Below, piece by piece: positions 19,252 through 27,741 of a stretch of DNA of 64,000 nucleotides; the stretch's first letter is position 1; the number at the start of each line of letters is the position of its first letter. The DNA is from Streptomyces sp. XD-27 (GTDB lineage: Bacteria > Actinomycetota > Actinomycetes > Streptomycetales > Streptomycetaceae). Position numbers and translations under genes: made by a program. The DNA is taken from contig NZ_CP130713.1 in NCBI RefSeq assembly GCF_030553055.1, positions 4,836,001 to 4,900,000 of the forward strand, read 5' to 3'. Below the pieces are notes generated by a model, which was not told the origin of the DNA, made no database searches, and saw only the letters and a list, made by a program, of their open reading frames with translations.

Positions 19252-21969
19252 ATGGCGCGGGTCGGGGTGTGTGCGCGGGCCGGGGCGGTCGCCATCGCCC
19301 TTGTGGTCGCCATCGCCCTTGCCCTCGCGCTCCTGGCCTGCGGGGCCGATCCCGCCCCCGACGCGAGTCGCGCCGCTCCCGCCCCCGCCCTCGACGCGAG
19401 TCGCGCCGCTCCCGCCCCCGCCCTCGACGCGAGTCGCGCCGCTCCCGCCCCCGCCCTCGACGCGAGCGGGGCCGTCCCCGTCCCCGGCCCCGGCGCGCGG
19501 TCGGACGCGTCTCCGGGCGGGGCCGGATCCCAGGCGGCCGCCGCGCCGCGCGACGAGCCTCCGTATCCCGTACGCGTCGCCATCCGGGCCGTCGCGCCCG
19601 TCGTGGTGGGGGAGGGGGACGAGGTCGTGAGCGTCAGTGGGACTCTCACCAACACCTCCCGCGAGGGTGTCGCCGGGGCCCGCGTGGGGCTTCGGGCCGG
19701 TTCGGACGGGGCGGTCGGGACGCGCAGTGGGCTTGCCGCCGTGGCCGCGCGGAGCACCCTGGTGCGGGCGGACGGGGCGGAGGTCAGCGGGGATGCCGTC
19801 CCCGGGGAGCGGTTGCGGCCCGCGGCGGAGGTCGGGTTCCGGCTGACCGTGCCGGTCTCCGAGCTCCGCCTCGGCGCGCCCGGCGCGTACGCCCTGGCCG
19901 TGACGGTGACCGATCGCGACGGCAGCGTGCGCGGCGTGGGCCGTACGTTTCTCTCCTGGTATCCGCGGGACACGGGGGCCGAGCCGCTGCGTACCACGGT
20001 GCTCTGGCCGCTCACCGATGTCCCGCACATGCAGGCGCTGACCCTGGGTACGGGCGGCGGCGCGCGGCCGGTCTTCCGTGACGACGCCCTGGCGGACTCC
20101 CTCGCCGCGGGCGGCCGACTGCGGCAGATGGTGGAGGCGGGAGTCGGTCGGCCGGTCACCTGGGTGATCGACCCGGATCTGATCGTCCAGGCGGAGGCGA
20201 TGGCGGACGGCTACCGGGTCGCCCGTACCCCCGACACCACCGACCCCCGGGACAGCGTCGAGGGCGGCGGGGCGGAGGCGGCGGCGAGCTGGCTGGAGGC
20301 GTTGGAGGAGGCGGTGGACGGGCGGGAGGTCGTCGCGCTTCCGTACGCGGACCCCGATCTGGCCGCGCTCGCCCACCACCGGCGCGGCGATCTGGCGCAG
20401 CAGGGGGGCGTCGACGGCAAGGCGGTCGTCGACGAGGCGCTCGGCACCGATGCCCGCCGCGGCCTCGCCTGGCCGGAGGGCGGCGCGCTCGACACCTCGG
20501 TGACCGCGCTCGCGCGGCGGCTCGGCCTGCGGTCGGTGCTCGCCTCCGGACAGGGGCTGAGCGGCGGGCCGGACGGCTTCGACCGCACCGACGACGCCTC
20601 GGTGACGTTGCTGGATGACGGCGCGGGGGGTGGTGCGGGTGTCGGCGCGGGGGGTGGTGCGGGCGCCGGGACGTCCACCTCGCGCGGCGACGGGTCCACC
20701 GCCCGTCGTGCCACCGACTCGCGCGGCGACGGGTCCACGCCCCGTCGCGCGACCGACTCGCGCGGCGACGGGTCCACCCCCCGTCGCGCCACCGACTCGC
20801 GCGGTGGTGGTGTCGGCGCCGGGCGCGAACTCGGGCGTCCCGCGCTGACCGCGCTCACCTACGACACCACGCTCACCGGCCTGCTCGCCGAGGTGCCACC
20901 GCACGCGGTGCCGACGGCCCGGCAGCGGCTGCTCGCCGAGTTCCTCACCGCGGTACGGGAGGCCCCGTACGCCTCCCGCGGTCTGGTCGTCGTGCCGCCG
21001 CGCCGGATGTCCGGCGCGGCCGCCCGCGCCCTGTCCGGTGCCCTGGCGGACGCGGGGAAGGCCGGCCTGCTGGAGCCGGTGGGGCTGGCCGCCGCGCTGC
21101 GGGATCCGGCGCCCGGCCCCGCTCGCCCCGCGGCGGTCGCGGCGTATCCGCCCGCGCTGCGTGCCACCGAGCCCCCGGCCGGGCGGCTGACAGCGGTGGC
21201 CGCGTCCGGGCAGCGGCTGCGGCGGCTCGCCCAGGTGCTGACGGACCCGTCGCACACCACCGCGTCCGTACGGGCCGCCCTGGCGCGCGCGGTGTCGACG
21301 GGCTGGCGCGGGAAGCACGCCGGGAACCGGGCCTACGCGCGCGGCCTGACCGGGTTCCTGGCCGCGTCGACGGCGTCGGTGCGGCTCGTGCCCAAGTCGA
21401 CGGTGACGGTGGCCGGGGACTCCGCGACCATCCCGGTCACCATCGAGAACGGGCTCCAGCAGCCCGTCGACGACCTCGAGGTGCGGGTGGTGTCCAGTCA
21501 CCCGGAGCGGGTGACGGTGCACGACGGGGCGCCGGCGGTACAGGTGTCACGGGCGGCGAGCCGCACCGTACGGGTCGAGGTGGGCGCGCACGCCAACGGC
21601 CCCGTCCGGCTCACCGCGCAGCTCTACACGGCCTCGGACGGCAAGCGCTGGGGCAAGCCGATCTCGTTCACCGCCGATGTCCGCGCGGTCGACTCCGGAG
21701 CCGTCGCGATCGTCGCGGTCGGGGTGCTGCTCATCGTGCTGGCCGTGGTGTTCCAGCTGGGCAGGGCGCGCCGGCGGCGGGCCGCGGAGCGGGGAACGGC
21801 TCGACGGCTGGCGGCCGAGCTGCGCGTGCGCAGGCGGCGGGTCGCCGAACGCGGCATGTCCGGGCAGCGGCTCGCGGAAGGGGGTGCGTCCCGGCGGCGG
21901 GCCACCGGACGGGGCGGCCCACCGCCTCGGGATCCCCGAGCCGCTCGCTGGGTACGCCGCGACCGCTGA
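19252..21969 (+). CDS. DUF6049-type lipoprotein with C-terminal membrane anchor
   Basis: 905 aa; start ATG 19252 with GAGGGG 6 bases upstream. The signal peptide ends in a lipobox (LLAC30), followed by an Ala/Pro-rich repeat tail, an Ig-like region (VVSVSGTLTNTSREG), a large alpha/beta region (TVLWPLTDVPHMQALTL, WVIDPDL, VVALPYADPDLAAL), a second beta domain near 730-830, and a C-terminal helix (VAIVAVGVLLIVLAVVFQL) with an Arg-rich cytosolic tail. This architecture is that of the DUF6049 family usually encoded beside the murJ/mviN gene in actinobacteria; here it is a stand-alone copy. Two tandem-repeat inserts expand low-complexity linkers. Confidence 0.82.
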   Translation: MARVGVCARAGAVAIALVVAIALALALLACGADPAPDASRAAPAPALDASRAAPAPALDASRAAPAPALDASGAVPVPGPGARSDASPGGAGSQAAAAPRDEPPYPVRVAIRAVAPVVVGEGDEVVSVSGTLTNTSREGVAGARVGLRAGSDGAVGTRSGLAAVAARSTLVRADGAEVSGDAVPGERLRPAAEVGFRLTVPVSELRLGAPGAYALAVTVTDRDGSVRGVGRTFLSWYPRDTGAEPLRTTVLWPLTDVPHMQALTLGTGGGARPVFRDDALADSLAAGGRLRQMVEAGVGRPVTWVIDPDLIVQAEAMADGYRVARTPDTTDPRDSVEGGGAEAAASWLEALEEAVDGREVVALPYADPDLAALAHHRRGDLAQQGGVDGKAVVDEALGTDARRGLAWPEGGALDTSVTALARRLGLRSVLASGQGLSGGPDGFDRTDDASVTLLDDGAGGGAGVGAGGGAGAGTSTSRGDGSTARRATDSRGDGSTPRRATDSRGDGSTPRRATDSRGGGVGAGRELGRPALTALTYDTTLTGLLAEVPPHAVPTARQRLLAEFLTAVREAPYASRGLVVVPPRRMSGAAARALSGALADAGKAGLLEPVGLAAALRDPAPGPARPAAVAAYPPALRATEPPAGRLTAVAASGQRLRRLAQVLTDPSHTTASVRAALARAVSTGWRGKHAGNRAYARGLTGFLAASTASVRLVPKSTVTVAGDSATIPVTIENGLQQPVDDLEVRVVSSHPERVTVHDGAPAVQVSRAASRTVRVEVGAHANGPVRLTAQLYTASDGKRWGKPISFTADVRAVDSGAVAIVAVGVLLIVLAVVFQLGRARRRRAAERGTARRLAAELRVRRRRVAERGMSGQRLAEGGASRRRATGRGGPPPRDPRAARWVRRDR
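19360..19458 (+). repeat. Three 33-bp tandem repeats in the lipoprotein gene
   Basis: Three identical 33-base units (starting GACGCGAGTCGCGCC) and a partial fourth encode (DASRAAPAPAL)3 immediately after the lipobox. In-frame unit length means copy-number change would only alter spacer length. Confidence 0.95.
20680..20796 (+). repeat. Three 39-bp tandem repeats in the lipoprotein gene
   Basis: Three near-identical 39-base units (TCGCGCGGCGACGGGTCCAC...) encode (SRGDGSTPRRATD)3, an Arg/Ser/Thr-rich insertion in the middle of the globular region, flanked by Gly/Ala/Val runs. Confidence 0.95.
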
Positions 21970-22568
21970 TGCCGGAGCGCGACCGTCAGCAGGATCAGGA
22001 GCACCAGCGCGCCGCCCGCCGCCCACGCGGCGGTGGTGGTGCCGGAGCGCACCGCCTCCCAGCTGCCACCGAGCTGGAATCCGGCCAGCCCGCAGCCGAC
22101 GGCCCAGACGACCCCGCCGACGGCGTTCCACACCAGGAAGCGGCGGTACGGGACGCGGGCCGCGCCGCTCAGGGCGGGCACCAGGGTGCGCAGCAGCGCG
22201 ACGAACCGGGCGGCGACCAGGGCGGGGCCGCTGAGCCTGCGCACCAGTGCCTCGACGCGGGCGACGTCCTCCGGTGCCACCAGGCGCCGCGGCAGCCGCG
22301 CCGCCATGGGGTGGCCCCATCTGCGGCCGATGCCGTAGCCGATGCTCGGGCCGATGATCGCGCCCAGCGCGGCGGCGAGCAGGACGGAGGCGAGCGGGGC
22401 GCGGCCCAGCTGGGCGAGGGCGCCGCCGATGAGGACGGTGGACTGGCCGGGCATCAGGACGCCGGGGAAGGCCGCGGCTTCCAGGGCGGGGACGAGGAAC
22501 ACCAGAGCGAGCACGCTCCACCCCGGAAGGGACAGCAGCAGATCGCTCAGCCATTCCGTGGCGCCCAT
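21624..22568 (-). CDS. DedA-family membrane protein with antisense-overlapping tail
   Basis: 314 aa; ATG 22568 with GGAGG 7 bases upstream. Residues 1-200 are a DedA/SNARE-associated (VTT) domain: FPGVLMPGQSTVLIGGALAQ, GPSIGYGIGRRWG and FVALLRTLVPALSG. DedA proteins flip undecaprenyl phosphate or phospholipids and support envelope homeostasis. The last ~100 residues are Arg/Ser/Pro-rich and are read antisense to the 3' end of the lipoprotein gene (346-bp overlap); they are probably only the absence of a stop in GC-rich antisense sequence. Confidence 0.85.
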   Translation of the reverse strand: MGATEWLSDLLLSLPGWSVLALVFLVPALEAAAFPGVLMPGQSTVLIGGALAQLGRAPLASVLLAAALGAIIGPSIGYGIGRRWGHPMAARLPRRLVAPEDVARVEALVRRLSGPALVAARFVALLRTLVPALSGAARVPYRRFLVWNAVGGVVWAVGCGLAGFQLGGSWEAVRSGTTTAAWAAGGALVLLILLTVALRHQRSRRTQRAARGSRGGGPPRPVARRRDAPPSASRCPDMPRSATRRLRTRSSAASRRAVPRSAARRRRALPSWNTTASTMSSTPTATIATAPESTARTSAVNEIGLPQRLPSEAV

Positions 22569-22679
22569 GGCGGTACCTCCTCGCCCGAGGCACCTCGCGG
22601 CACCTCACTGATGGCCGATACCGATTAATTCATCCGACACTGAATTTTACACCCGTTCGGGGGACCCGGCAACGGCAAC

Positions 22680-22734
22680 GGCACGGCAGCGGCACGGCAG
22701 CGGCATGGCAACCGCACGGCAACCGCATGGCTGC
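22680..22734. repeat. 11-bp degenerate tandem repeats
   Basis: Five 11-base units of the type GGCACGGCAGC, the last ones drifting to CGCATGGCTGC, downstream of the nucleotide-sugar dehydrogenase gene. The neighbouring AT-rich patch 22613-22650 probably holds the dedA promoter. Confidence 0.8.
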
Positions 22735-22798
22735 GGCCACCAGCCGGCGGGAGCGGGGCGGTCTCGTTCACGGAGCGGGGTGGCAGCGTGGCCGCCGT

Positions 22799-24061
22799 TC
22801 ACAGCCGGTGCGCCATGCCCGCCGGGCTCGCCCCCCGCGTGTCCAGCAGCAGCTGCGCCTTCACCGCCAGCCCCTGCAGGTCGTACGCCCGGTGCTGCTG
22901 GAGCAGCACCGTCAGGTCGGCCACGGCCGCCGCCTCGTACGGCGCGTCGGCGCGCGGCACCGACTGGCCGAGTACCCGCCACCGCGGCACGTACGGATCG
23001 TGGTAGCTGAGCAGCGCCCCCAGTTCCGCCAGCCGGCGGGCGATCTCGTTCGCGGGTGAGCCCTCCTGCACGTCGACGTCCGCCTTGTAGGTGACGCCGA
23101 GCAGCAGTACCCGCGCGCCGCGCGCCGACTTGCCGTGTTCGTTGAGCAGGGCCGCGGCGCGCTGGGTGACGTAGCGCGGCATCCGCTCGTTGATCTCCCG
23201 CGCCAGCTCCACCATGCGCGGCGGGTCGCCGAGGCCGCGGCCGGAGTGCGGCTGGCGGCCGGGGTCGATGGGGGCGCCGTGGCCGCCGACGCCCGGTCCC
23301 GGCCGGAAGGCGTGGAAGCCGAACGGCTTGGTCTCGGCGCACCGTACGACGTCCCACAGGTCGATGCCGAAGTCGTGGCAGAACACCGCCATCTCGTTGA
23401 CGAGCGCGATGTTGACGTGCCGGTAGTTGGTCTCCAGCAGCTTGACGGCCTCCGCCTCGCGCGGGCCGCGGGCGCGGACCACCTTCTCGGTGAACCGCCC
23501 GTAGAAGGCGGCGGCCGCCTCCGTACACGCGGGGGTGAGGCCGCCGATGACCTTGGGGGTGTTGGCGAAGCCGTAGGCGCGGTTGCCCGGGTCGAGGCGG
23601 GTGGGGGAGTAGGCCAGATGGAAGTCGCGCCCGGCGTTCAGCCCGGAGCCCTGCTCCAGGATGCCGCGCACGAACCCCTCGGTCGTGCCGGGGTGCACGC
23701 TCGACTCCAGCAGGACGGTGGTGTGCGGGCGCAGCCGCGTCGCCAGCGTCCTGGCCGCCTCGCCGACCGCGGTGAGGTCCGGCGCCCGGTCCTGGTCGAG
23801 CGGGGTCGGGGCGCAGATCACGGCGGTACGGACCCGGCCCAGCTCGGCCGGGTCGGTGCTGGCCGTGAACCCGCCGGAGAGCATCCGGCGCACGTCGGCG
23901 GCGGACAGCGAGCCCTCGACCGGAGGCCGGCCCGCCTCGAGTTCGTCGACGGTGTGCGGATCGGTGTCGTAGCCGACGGTGGCGATGCCGACGGCGGTGG
24001 CGGCCTGGGCGAGTGGCAGGCCGAGATGGCCGAGTCCGATGACGGCGAGATCTGCGGGCAT
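22799..24061 (-). CDS. Nucleotide-sugar dehydrogenase (UDP-Glc/ManNAc DH family), catalytic Cys replaced by Gly
   Basis: 420 aa, ATG 24061. Three-domain UDP-sugar dehydrogenase: Rossmann VIGLGHLGLPLAQ at the N-terminus, ICAPTPLD, LLESSVHPGTT, EAEAVKLLETNYRHVNIA (Lys and Asn of the active site) and a C-terminal UDP-binding domain (LLLGVTYKADVD). The motif normally GGHC(I/L)PxDP reads GGHGAPIDP: residue 262, the thiohemiacetal nucleophile, is Gly (codon GGC). Family members make uronic acids for exopolysaccharides. This copy may be unable to complete the second oxidation, or may use another mechanism. No sugar-polymer genes adjoin it. Confidence 0.85.
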   Translation of the reverse strand: MPADLAVIGLGHLGLPLAQAATAVGIATVGYDTDPHTVDELEAGRPPVEGSLSAADVRRMLSGGFTASTDPAELGRVRTAVICAPTPLDQDRAPDLTAVGEAARTLATRLRPHTTVLLESSVHPGTTEGFVRGILEQGSGLNAGRDFHLAYSPTRLDPGNRAYGFANTPKVIGGLTPACTEAAAAFYGRFTEKVVRARGPREAEAVKLLETNYRHVNIALVNEMAVFCHDFGIDLWDVVRCAETKPFGFHAFRPGPGVGGHGAPIDPGRQPHSGRGLGDPPRMVELAREINERMPRYVTQRAAALLNEHGKSARGARVLLLGVTYKADVDVQEGSPANEIARRLAELGALLSYHDPYVPRWRVLGQSVPRADAPYEAAAVADLTVLLQQHRAYDLQGLAVKAQLLLDTRGASPAGMAHRL

Positions 24062-24199
24062 GGCGTCGTGCCGTCCTTCCCGGGGACGATTCCGGATGGC
24101 GCAAATGAAGACTAAGCGGAAATATGACTCGTATTCAGTATTGGTGGTCGGTGTTGGCGCGCGTATTGGCGCGGGGTCGAGTGGTCCGCGTCGGCACAG

Positions 24200-24277
24200 G
24201 TGGTTGGCACGAGTGGTCGGCGCGGGTGGTCGGCGCGGGTGGTTGGCACGAGTGGTCGGCGCAGGTGGTCGGCGCAG
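24200..24277. repeat. 13-bp tandem repeat in a 39-bp higher-order unit
   Basis: Six 13-base units: GTGGTTGGCACGA, then two GTGGTCGGCGCGG, then GTGGTTGGCACGA and two GTGGTCGGCGCAG, i.e. a 39-bp period repeated twice. Decayed copies extend left to about 24145. It occupies the 350-base gap 24062-24411 between the divergent dehydrogenase gene and glpD; no gene is seen there. Confidence 0.93.
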
Positions 24278-24411
24278 GTGTCGGTGGCGGTGGCCGCGCG
24301 GGTCGGCCGCACTTGGCGCAACCGCGCGCCCGCGCGGGCTGGCCGCCCGTCCGGGGCGCCGCCAGAATCGACGAGAAGCTGGTGTGACCGCGATCACTAC
24401 GGGAGGCAGCG

Positions 24412-26133
24412 GTGAGGACACCGACCCTGGGACCGGCCGAGCGCGGCGCGGCACTGACCCGGATGGCCGAACGGGAGCTGGACGTCCTGGTCGTCGGCGG
24501 CGGCGTGGTCGGTGCGGGCACCGCGCTGGACGCCGCGACCCGCGGGCTGGCGACCGCCCTGGTCGAGGCGCGGGACTGGGCCGCGGGCACCTCCAGCCGG
24601 TCGAGCAAGCTGATCCACGGCGGCCTGCGCTATCTGGAGATGCTGGACTTCGCGCTCGTACGGGAGGCGCTCAAGGAGCGCGGGCTGCTGTTGGAGCGGC
24701 TGGCCCCGCATCTGGTCCGCCCGGTGCCCTTCCTCTACCCGCTCCGGCACCTGGGCTGGGAGCGGCTGTACGCGGGCACCGGCGTGGCCCTGTACGACGC
24801 CATGTCGGTCTCCTCCGGGCACGGGCGCGGCCTGCCCGTCCACCGCCACCTCACCCGCAAGCGGGCGCTGCGCGTCGCCCCCTGCCTGCGCAAGGACGCC
24901 CTGGTCGGGGCGCTCCAGTACTACGACGCGCAGATGGACGACGCCCGCTTCGTCACCACCTTGGTGCGCACCGCCGCCTCCTACGGCGCCGATGTCGCCA
25001 ACCGGGCCCGCGTCGTCGGCTTCCTCCGCGAGGGGGAGCGGGTGGTCGGCGCGCGGGTCCGCGACCTGGAGGCACCGTCCGGGGAAGCGGGCGCCGAGTT
25101 CGAGGTCCGGGCCCGCCAGGTGGTCAACGCCACCGGTGTGTGGACCGACGACACCCAGGCGATGATCGGCGAGCGCGGCCAGTTCCACGTACGGGCCTCC
25201 AAGGGCATCCACCTCGTCGTCCCCAAGGACCGCATCCACTCCACCACCGGGCTGATCCTGCGCACCGAGAAGAGCGTGCTGTTCGTCATCCCCTGGGGCA
25301 GGCACTGGATCGTCGGCACCACCGACACCGGCTGGGACCTGGACAAGGCGCACCCGGCCGCCTCCAGCGCCGACATCGACTACCTGCTGGACCACGTCAA
25401 CGCGGTGCTGGCGGTGCCGCTGACCCGCGAGGACGTGGAGGGCGTGTACGCGGGCCTGCGCCCGCTGCTCGCCGGGGAGTCGGACGCCACCAGCAAGCTG
25501 TCGCGCGAGCACACGGTGGCGCACCCGGCGCCCGGCCTGGTGGTGGTCGCGGGCGGCAAGTACACCACGTACCGGGTGATGGCCAAGGACGCCGTCGACG
25601 AGGCGGTGCACGGCCTGGACCGCCGGGTCGCCGACTGCTGTACGGAGGAGGTGCCGCTGGCGGGCGCGGAGGGCTACCGGGCGCTGTGGAACACCCGGGC
25701 CCGGCTGGCGCAGCGCTCCGGCCTGCACGTCGCCCGGATCGAACACCTCCTGGGCCGCTACGGCTCGCTGACGGAGGAGATCCTGGCGCTGATCGCCGCC
25801 GATCCGGCGCTGGCCGAACCCCTGACCGGCGCGGAGGACTACCTGCGCGCCGAGGTCGTCTACGCCGCCTCCCACGAGGGCGCGCGCCACCTGGACGACG
25901 TACTGACCCGGCGCACCCGGATCTCCATCGAAACCTTCGACCGCGGCACGCGCTGCGCCCGCGAGGCGGCGGAGCTGATGGCGCCGGTGCTGGGTTGGGA
26001 CCGCGGCCGCGTCGAGCGGGAGGTCGAGCACTACGAGAAGCGGGTGGAGGCCGAACGCGAGTCGCAGCGCCAGCCGGACGACCTGACGGCGGACGCGGCC
26101 CGCCTGGGCGCGCCGGACATCCAGCCGGTCTAG
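24412..26133 (+). CDS. glpD: Aerobic glycerol-3-phosphate dehydrogenase
   Basis: 573 aa, GTG start behind GGGAGG. FAD-dependent, membrane-peripheral oxidation of sn-glycerol 3-phosphate to dihydroxyacetone phosphate with electrons to quinone. VLVVGGGVVGAGTALDAATRG is the FAD-binding dinucleotide motif; GTSSRSSKLIHGGLRYLE and the DAO C-terminal domain (about 400-530) are typical. No glpF or glpK adjoins it. It lies between two minus-strand genes, so it is transcribed alone. Confidence 0.93.
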   Translation: MRTPTLGPAERGAALTRMAERELDVLVVGGGVVGAGTALDAATRGLATALVEARDWAAGTSSRSSKLIHGGLRYLEMLDFALVREALKERGLLLERLAPHLVRPVPFLYPLRHLGWERLYAGTGVALYDAMSVSSGHGRGLPVHRHLTRKRALRVAPCLRKDALVGALQYYDAQMDDARFVTTLVRTAASYGADVANRARVVGFLREGERVVGARVRDLEAPSGEAGAEFEVRARQVVNATGVWTDDTQAMIGERGQFHVRASKGIHLVVPKDRIHSTTGLILRTEKSVLFVIPWGRHWIVGTTDTGWDLDKAHPAASSADIDYLLDHVNAVLAVPLTREDVEGVYAGLRPLLAGESDATSKLSREHTVAHPAPGLVVVAGGKYTTYRVMAKDAVDEAVHGLDRRVADCCTEEVPLAGAEGYRALWNTRARLAQRSGLHVARIEHLLGRYGSLTEEILALIAADPALAEPLTGAEDYLRAEVVYAASHEGARHLDDVLTRRTRISIETFDRGTRCAREAAELMAPVLGWDRGRVEREVEHYEKRVEAERESQRQPDDLTADAARLGAPDIQPV

Positions 26134-26192
26134 CGGGTTCGTCCTTGGCCGGTTCGTCCTCGGCCGGTTCGTCTTCGGCTGGTTCGTCTGGC
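26133..26192. repeat. Four 15-bp tandem repeats after glpD
   Basis: Units GCGGGTTCGTCCTTG, GCCGGTTCGTCCTCG, GCCGGTTCGTCTTCG and GCTGGTTCGTCTGGC start at the last base of the glpD stop codon, between it and the convergent serine hydrolase gene. Confidence 0.92.
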
Positions 26193-26260
26193 CTGGCCGG
26201 TCGGGCGGGTTCGGCCGGTTGCCGCTACTGGGCCCTGATGACCGGAGCGGCGGCCGCCCG

Positions 26261-27577
26261 CTACGGGCCGGTCGACCTCGGCTGACCGCAGAACTCGGCG
26301 CGCAGGAGTGCCCTTTCCGCATCGCGGCCCGCGGCCGCGTCGGTGTTGAGGTGGTAGGCCAGCACGTGCCCGCCGGTGCGGCTGCTCGCCACGAGCGCGG
26401 ACGAGCCGTTGATGACGCCGTTGTGGCCCCACAGGATTCCGCAGGCCAGGGGGATCGGGAACAGCCCCATGCCGTACTGGTCGTATGTGCCGGTGGTGTC
26501 CAGCATCAGTCTCAGCTGCCGCGCGCCGAGGACCTCGCCGCCCAGCAGCGCGCCGTAGAACCGGCTCAGGTCGTCCAGCGTGGAGACCACCTCGCCGGCC
26601 GCCCCCGCCGCGGAGGGGTTCAGGTCGGTGACGTCGCGCGGCGCGCTGCCGGCGGCCGTGGTGTACGCGCGGCCGTGCGGTGCGGGCAGGGTGCTGCGGG
26701 TGCCGGGAAAGGATGTGCCCTTCAAGCGGAGGGGCTTGATGATCCGGCGCCGGACCTCGTCCGCGTAGTCGTGCCCGGTGACCTTCTCGATCACCATGCC
26801 CAGCACCAGGTAGTCGGTGTTGGAGTAGCGCCAGCCGGTGCCGGGCGGGTCGAAGGCCGGCCGGTGCGCGAGCGCGGTCCGCACCAGTTCCTCCGGCGTA
26901 CGGGTCTCGAACCGGTGCCGGGCGAAGCCCTCCCCGAACAGCTCTCGGGCCAGCGCTCGGTCCCGGGTGTAGTCGAAGAGCCCGCTGGTGTGGTTGAGAA
27001 GCTGACGAATCGTGATGCTTCGCCCGAGCCCGTGCCCGCCCGCGCCCTCCGTGCCTCCACCGCCGCCCAGCACGCCCGGCAGATGGCGTGTCACCCGGTC
27101 GTCCAGTCCCAGCCGGTCCTCCGCCGCGAGCTGGAGGACGACCGTCGCCACGAACGTCTTGGTCAGGCTGCCGCCGCGGAAGCGGTCCGCGCGCCGGACG
27201 CCGCGCCCGGTGTGGACGTCCGACGTGCCGGCCGCCGTGTAACGGGTGCGGCCGTCGGCCCGTACCAGCACCGCGCCGCCCGGAGCCCGGCTCGCCGTCA
27301 GCAGCCGCCGCAGCGGCCCGGACAGGTCCGCGCCGCCGGGCTCCGGGGCGCGCTTCCCGTGCGGCAGCGTCCGTGTACTGGAGCCGGAAGGCCCGGCTCC
27401 GGCGCCGCACCCGGCCAGTGCCCCGGCGGCCATTGCCGCCGTCAAGGCCGTCGCCAGAGCTGTCGTCACGGCTGTCGTCCGGGCCGTCGTCAGGAGCGCC
27501 GTCCGGGCGGTCCTCCGGGCCGTCGTCAGGACCCTCCTCCGAACGGCGGCGAGCGCCGACCGGCACCGGACCGGCAT
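26261..27577 (-). CDS. Lipoprotein serine hydrolase (beta-lactamase/DD-peptidase class C fold)
   Basis: 438 aa, ATG 27577. A long signal segment rich in Ala/Thr/Arg repeats ends in LAGC57 (lipobox). The catalytic SxxK is S137-LT-K140, YxN is Y251-SN, and the third motif is HNG (in GILWGHNGVING). This is the family of D-alanyl-D-alanine carboxypeptidases, esterases and beta-lactamases; the HNG variant suggests peptidase/esterase rather than beta-lactam resistance. The signal region is coded by a run of related units of the GCCGTCGTCAGG type at 27426-27545, which may have lengthened it. Confidence 0.86.
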   Translation of the reverse strand: MPVRCRSALAAVRRRVLTTARRTARTALLTTARTTAVTTALATALTAAMAAGALAGCGAGAGPSGSSTRTLPHGKRAPEPGGADLSGPLRRLLTASRAPGGAVLVRADGRTRYTAAGTSDVHTGRGVRRADRFRGGSLTKTFVATVVLQLAAEDRLGLDDRVTRHLPGVLGGGGGTEGAGGHGLGRSITIRQLLNHTSGLFDYTRDRALARELFGEGFARHRFETRTPEELVRTALAHRPAFDPPGTGWRYSNTDYLVLGMVIEKVTGHDYADEVRRRIIKPLRLKGTSFPGTRSTLPAPHGRAYTTAAGSAPRDVTDLNPSAAGAAGEVVSTLDDLSRFYGALLGGEVLGARQLRLMLDTTGTYDQYGMGLFPIPLACGILWGHNGVINGSSALVASSRTGGHVLAYHLNTDAAAGRDAERALLRAEFCGQPRSTGP

Positions 27578-27741
27578 CGCTCCACCCCCGTCTCTCCGTC
27601 CGAGGCCAATTCCCCGATCCTGCCAGGTCCTTCCGTGCCCGCTCCACCGCCTCCGGACCCGGGACTTCCACCAGTCCGCGGATGGGGGACAATGGGCGCC
27701 CTGCCAGGGTGGGTCAGGTCGCAGAAGTTCAGAGGGGTCGC

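Noticed and set aside
18949..21522. 857-residue minus-strand frame over the DUF6049 gene
   Set aside because: Low-complexity Arg/Gly/Pro/His translation antisense to a gene with signal peptide, anchor and good ribosome site.
24200..24277. CRISPR-like array
   Set aside because: Units are directly adjacent with no unique spacers; it is a simple tandem repeat.
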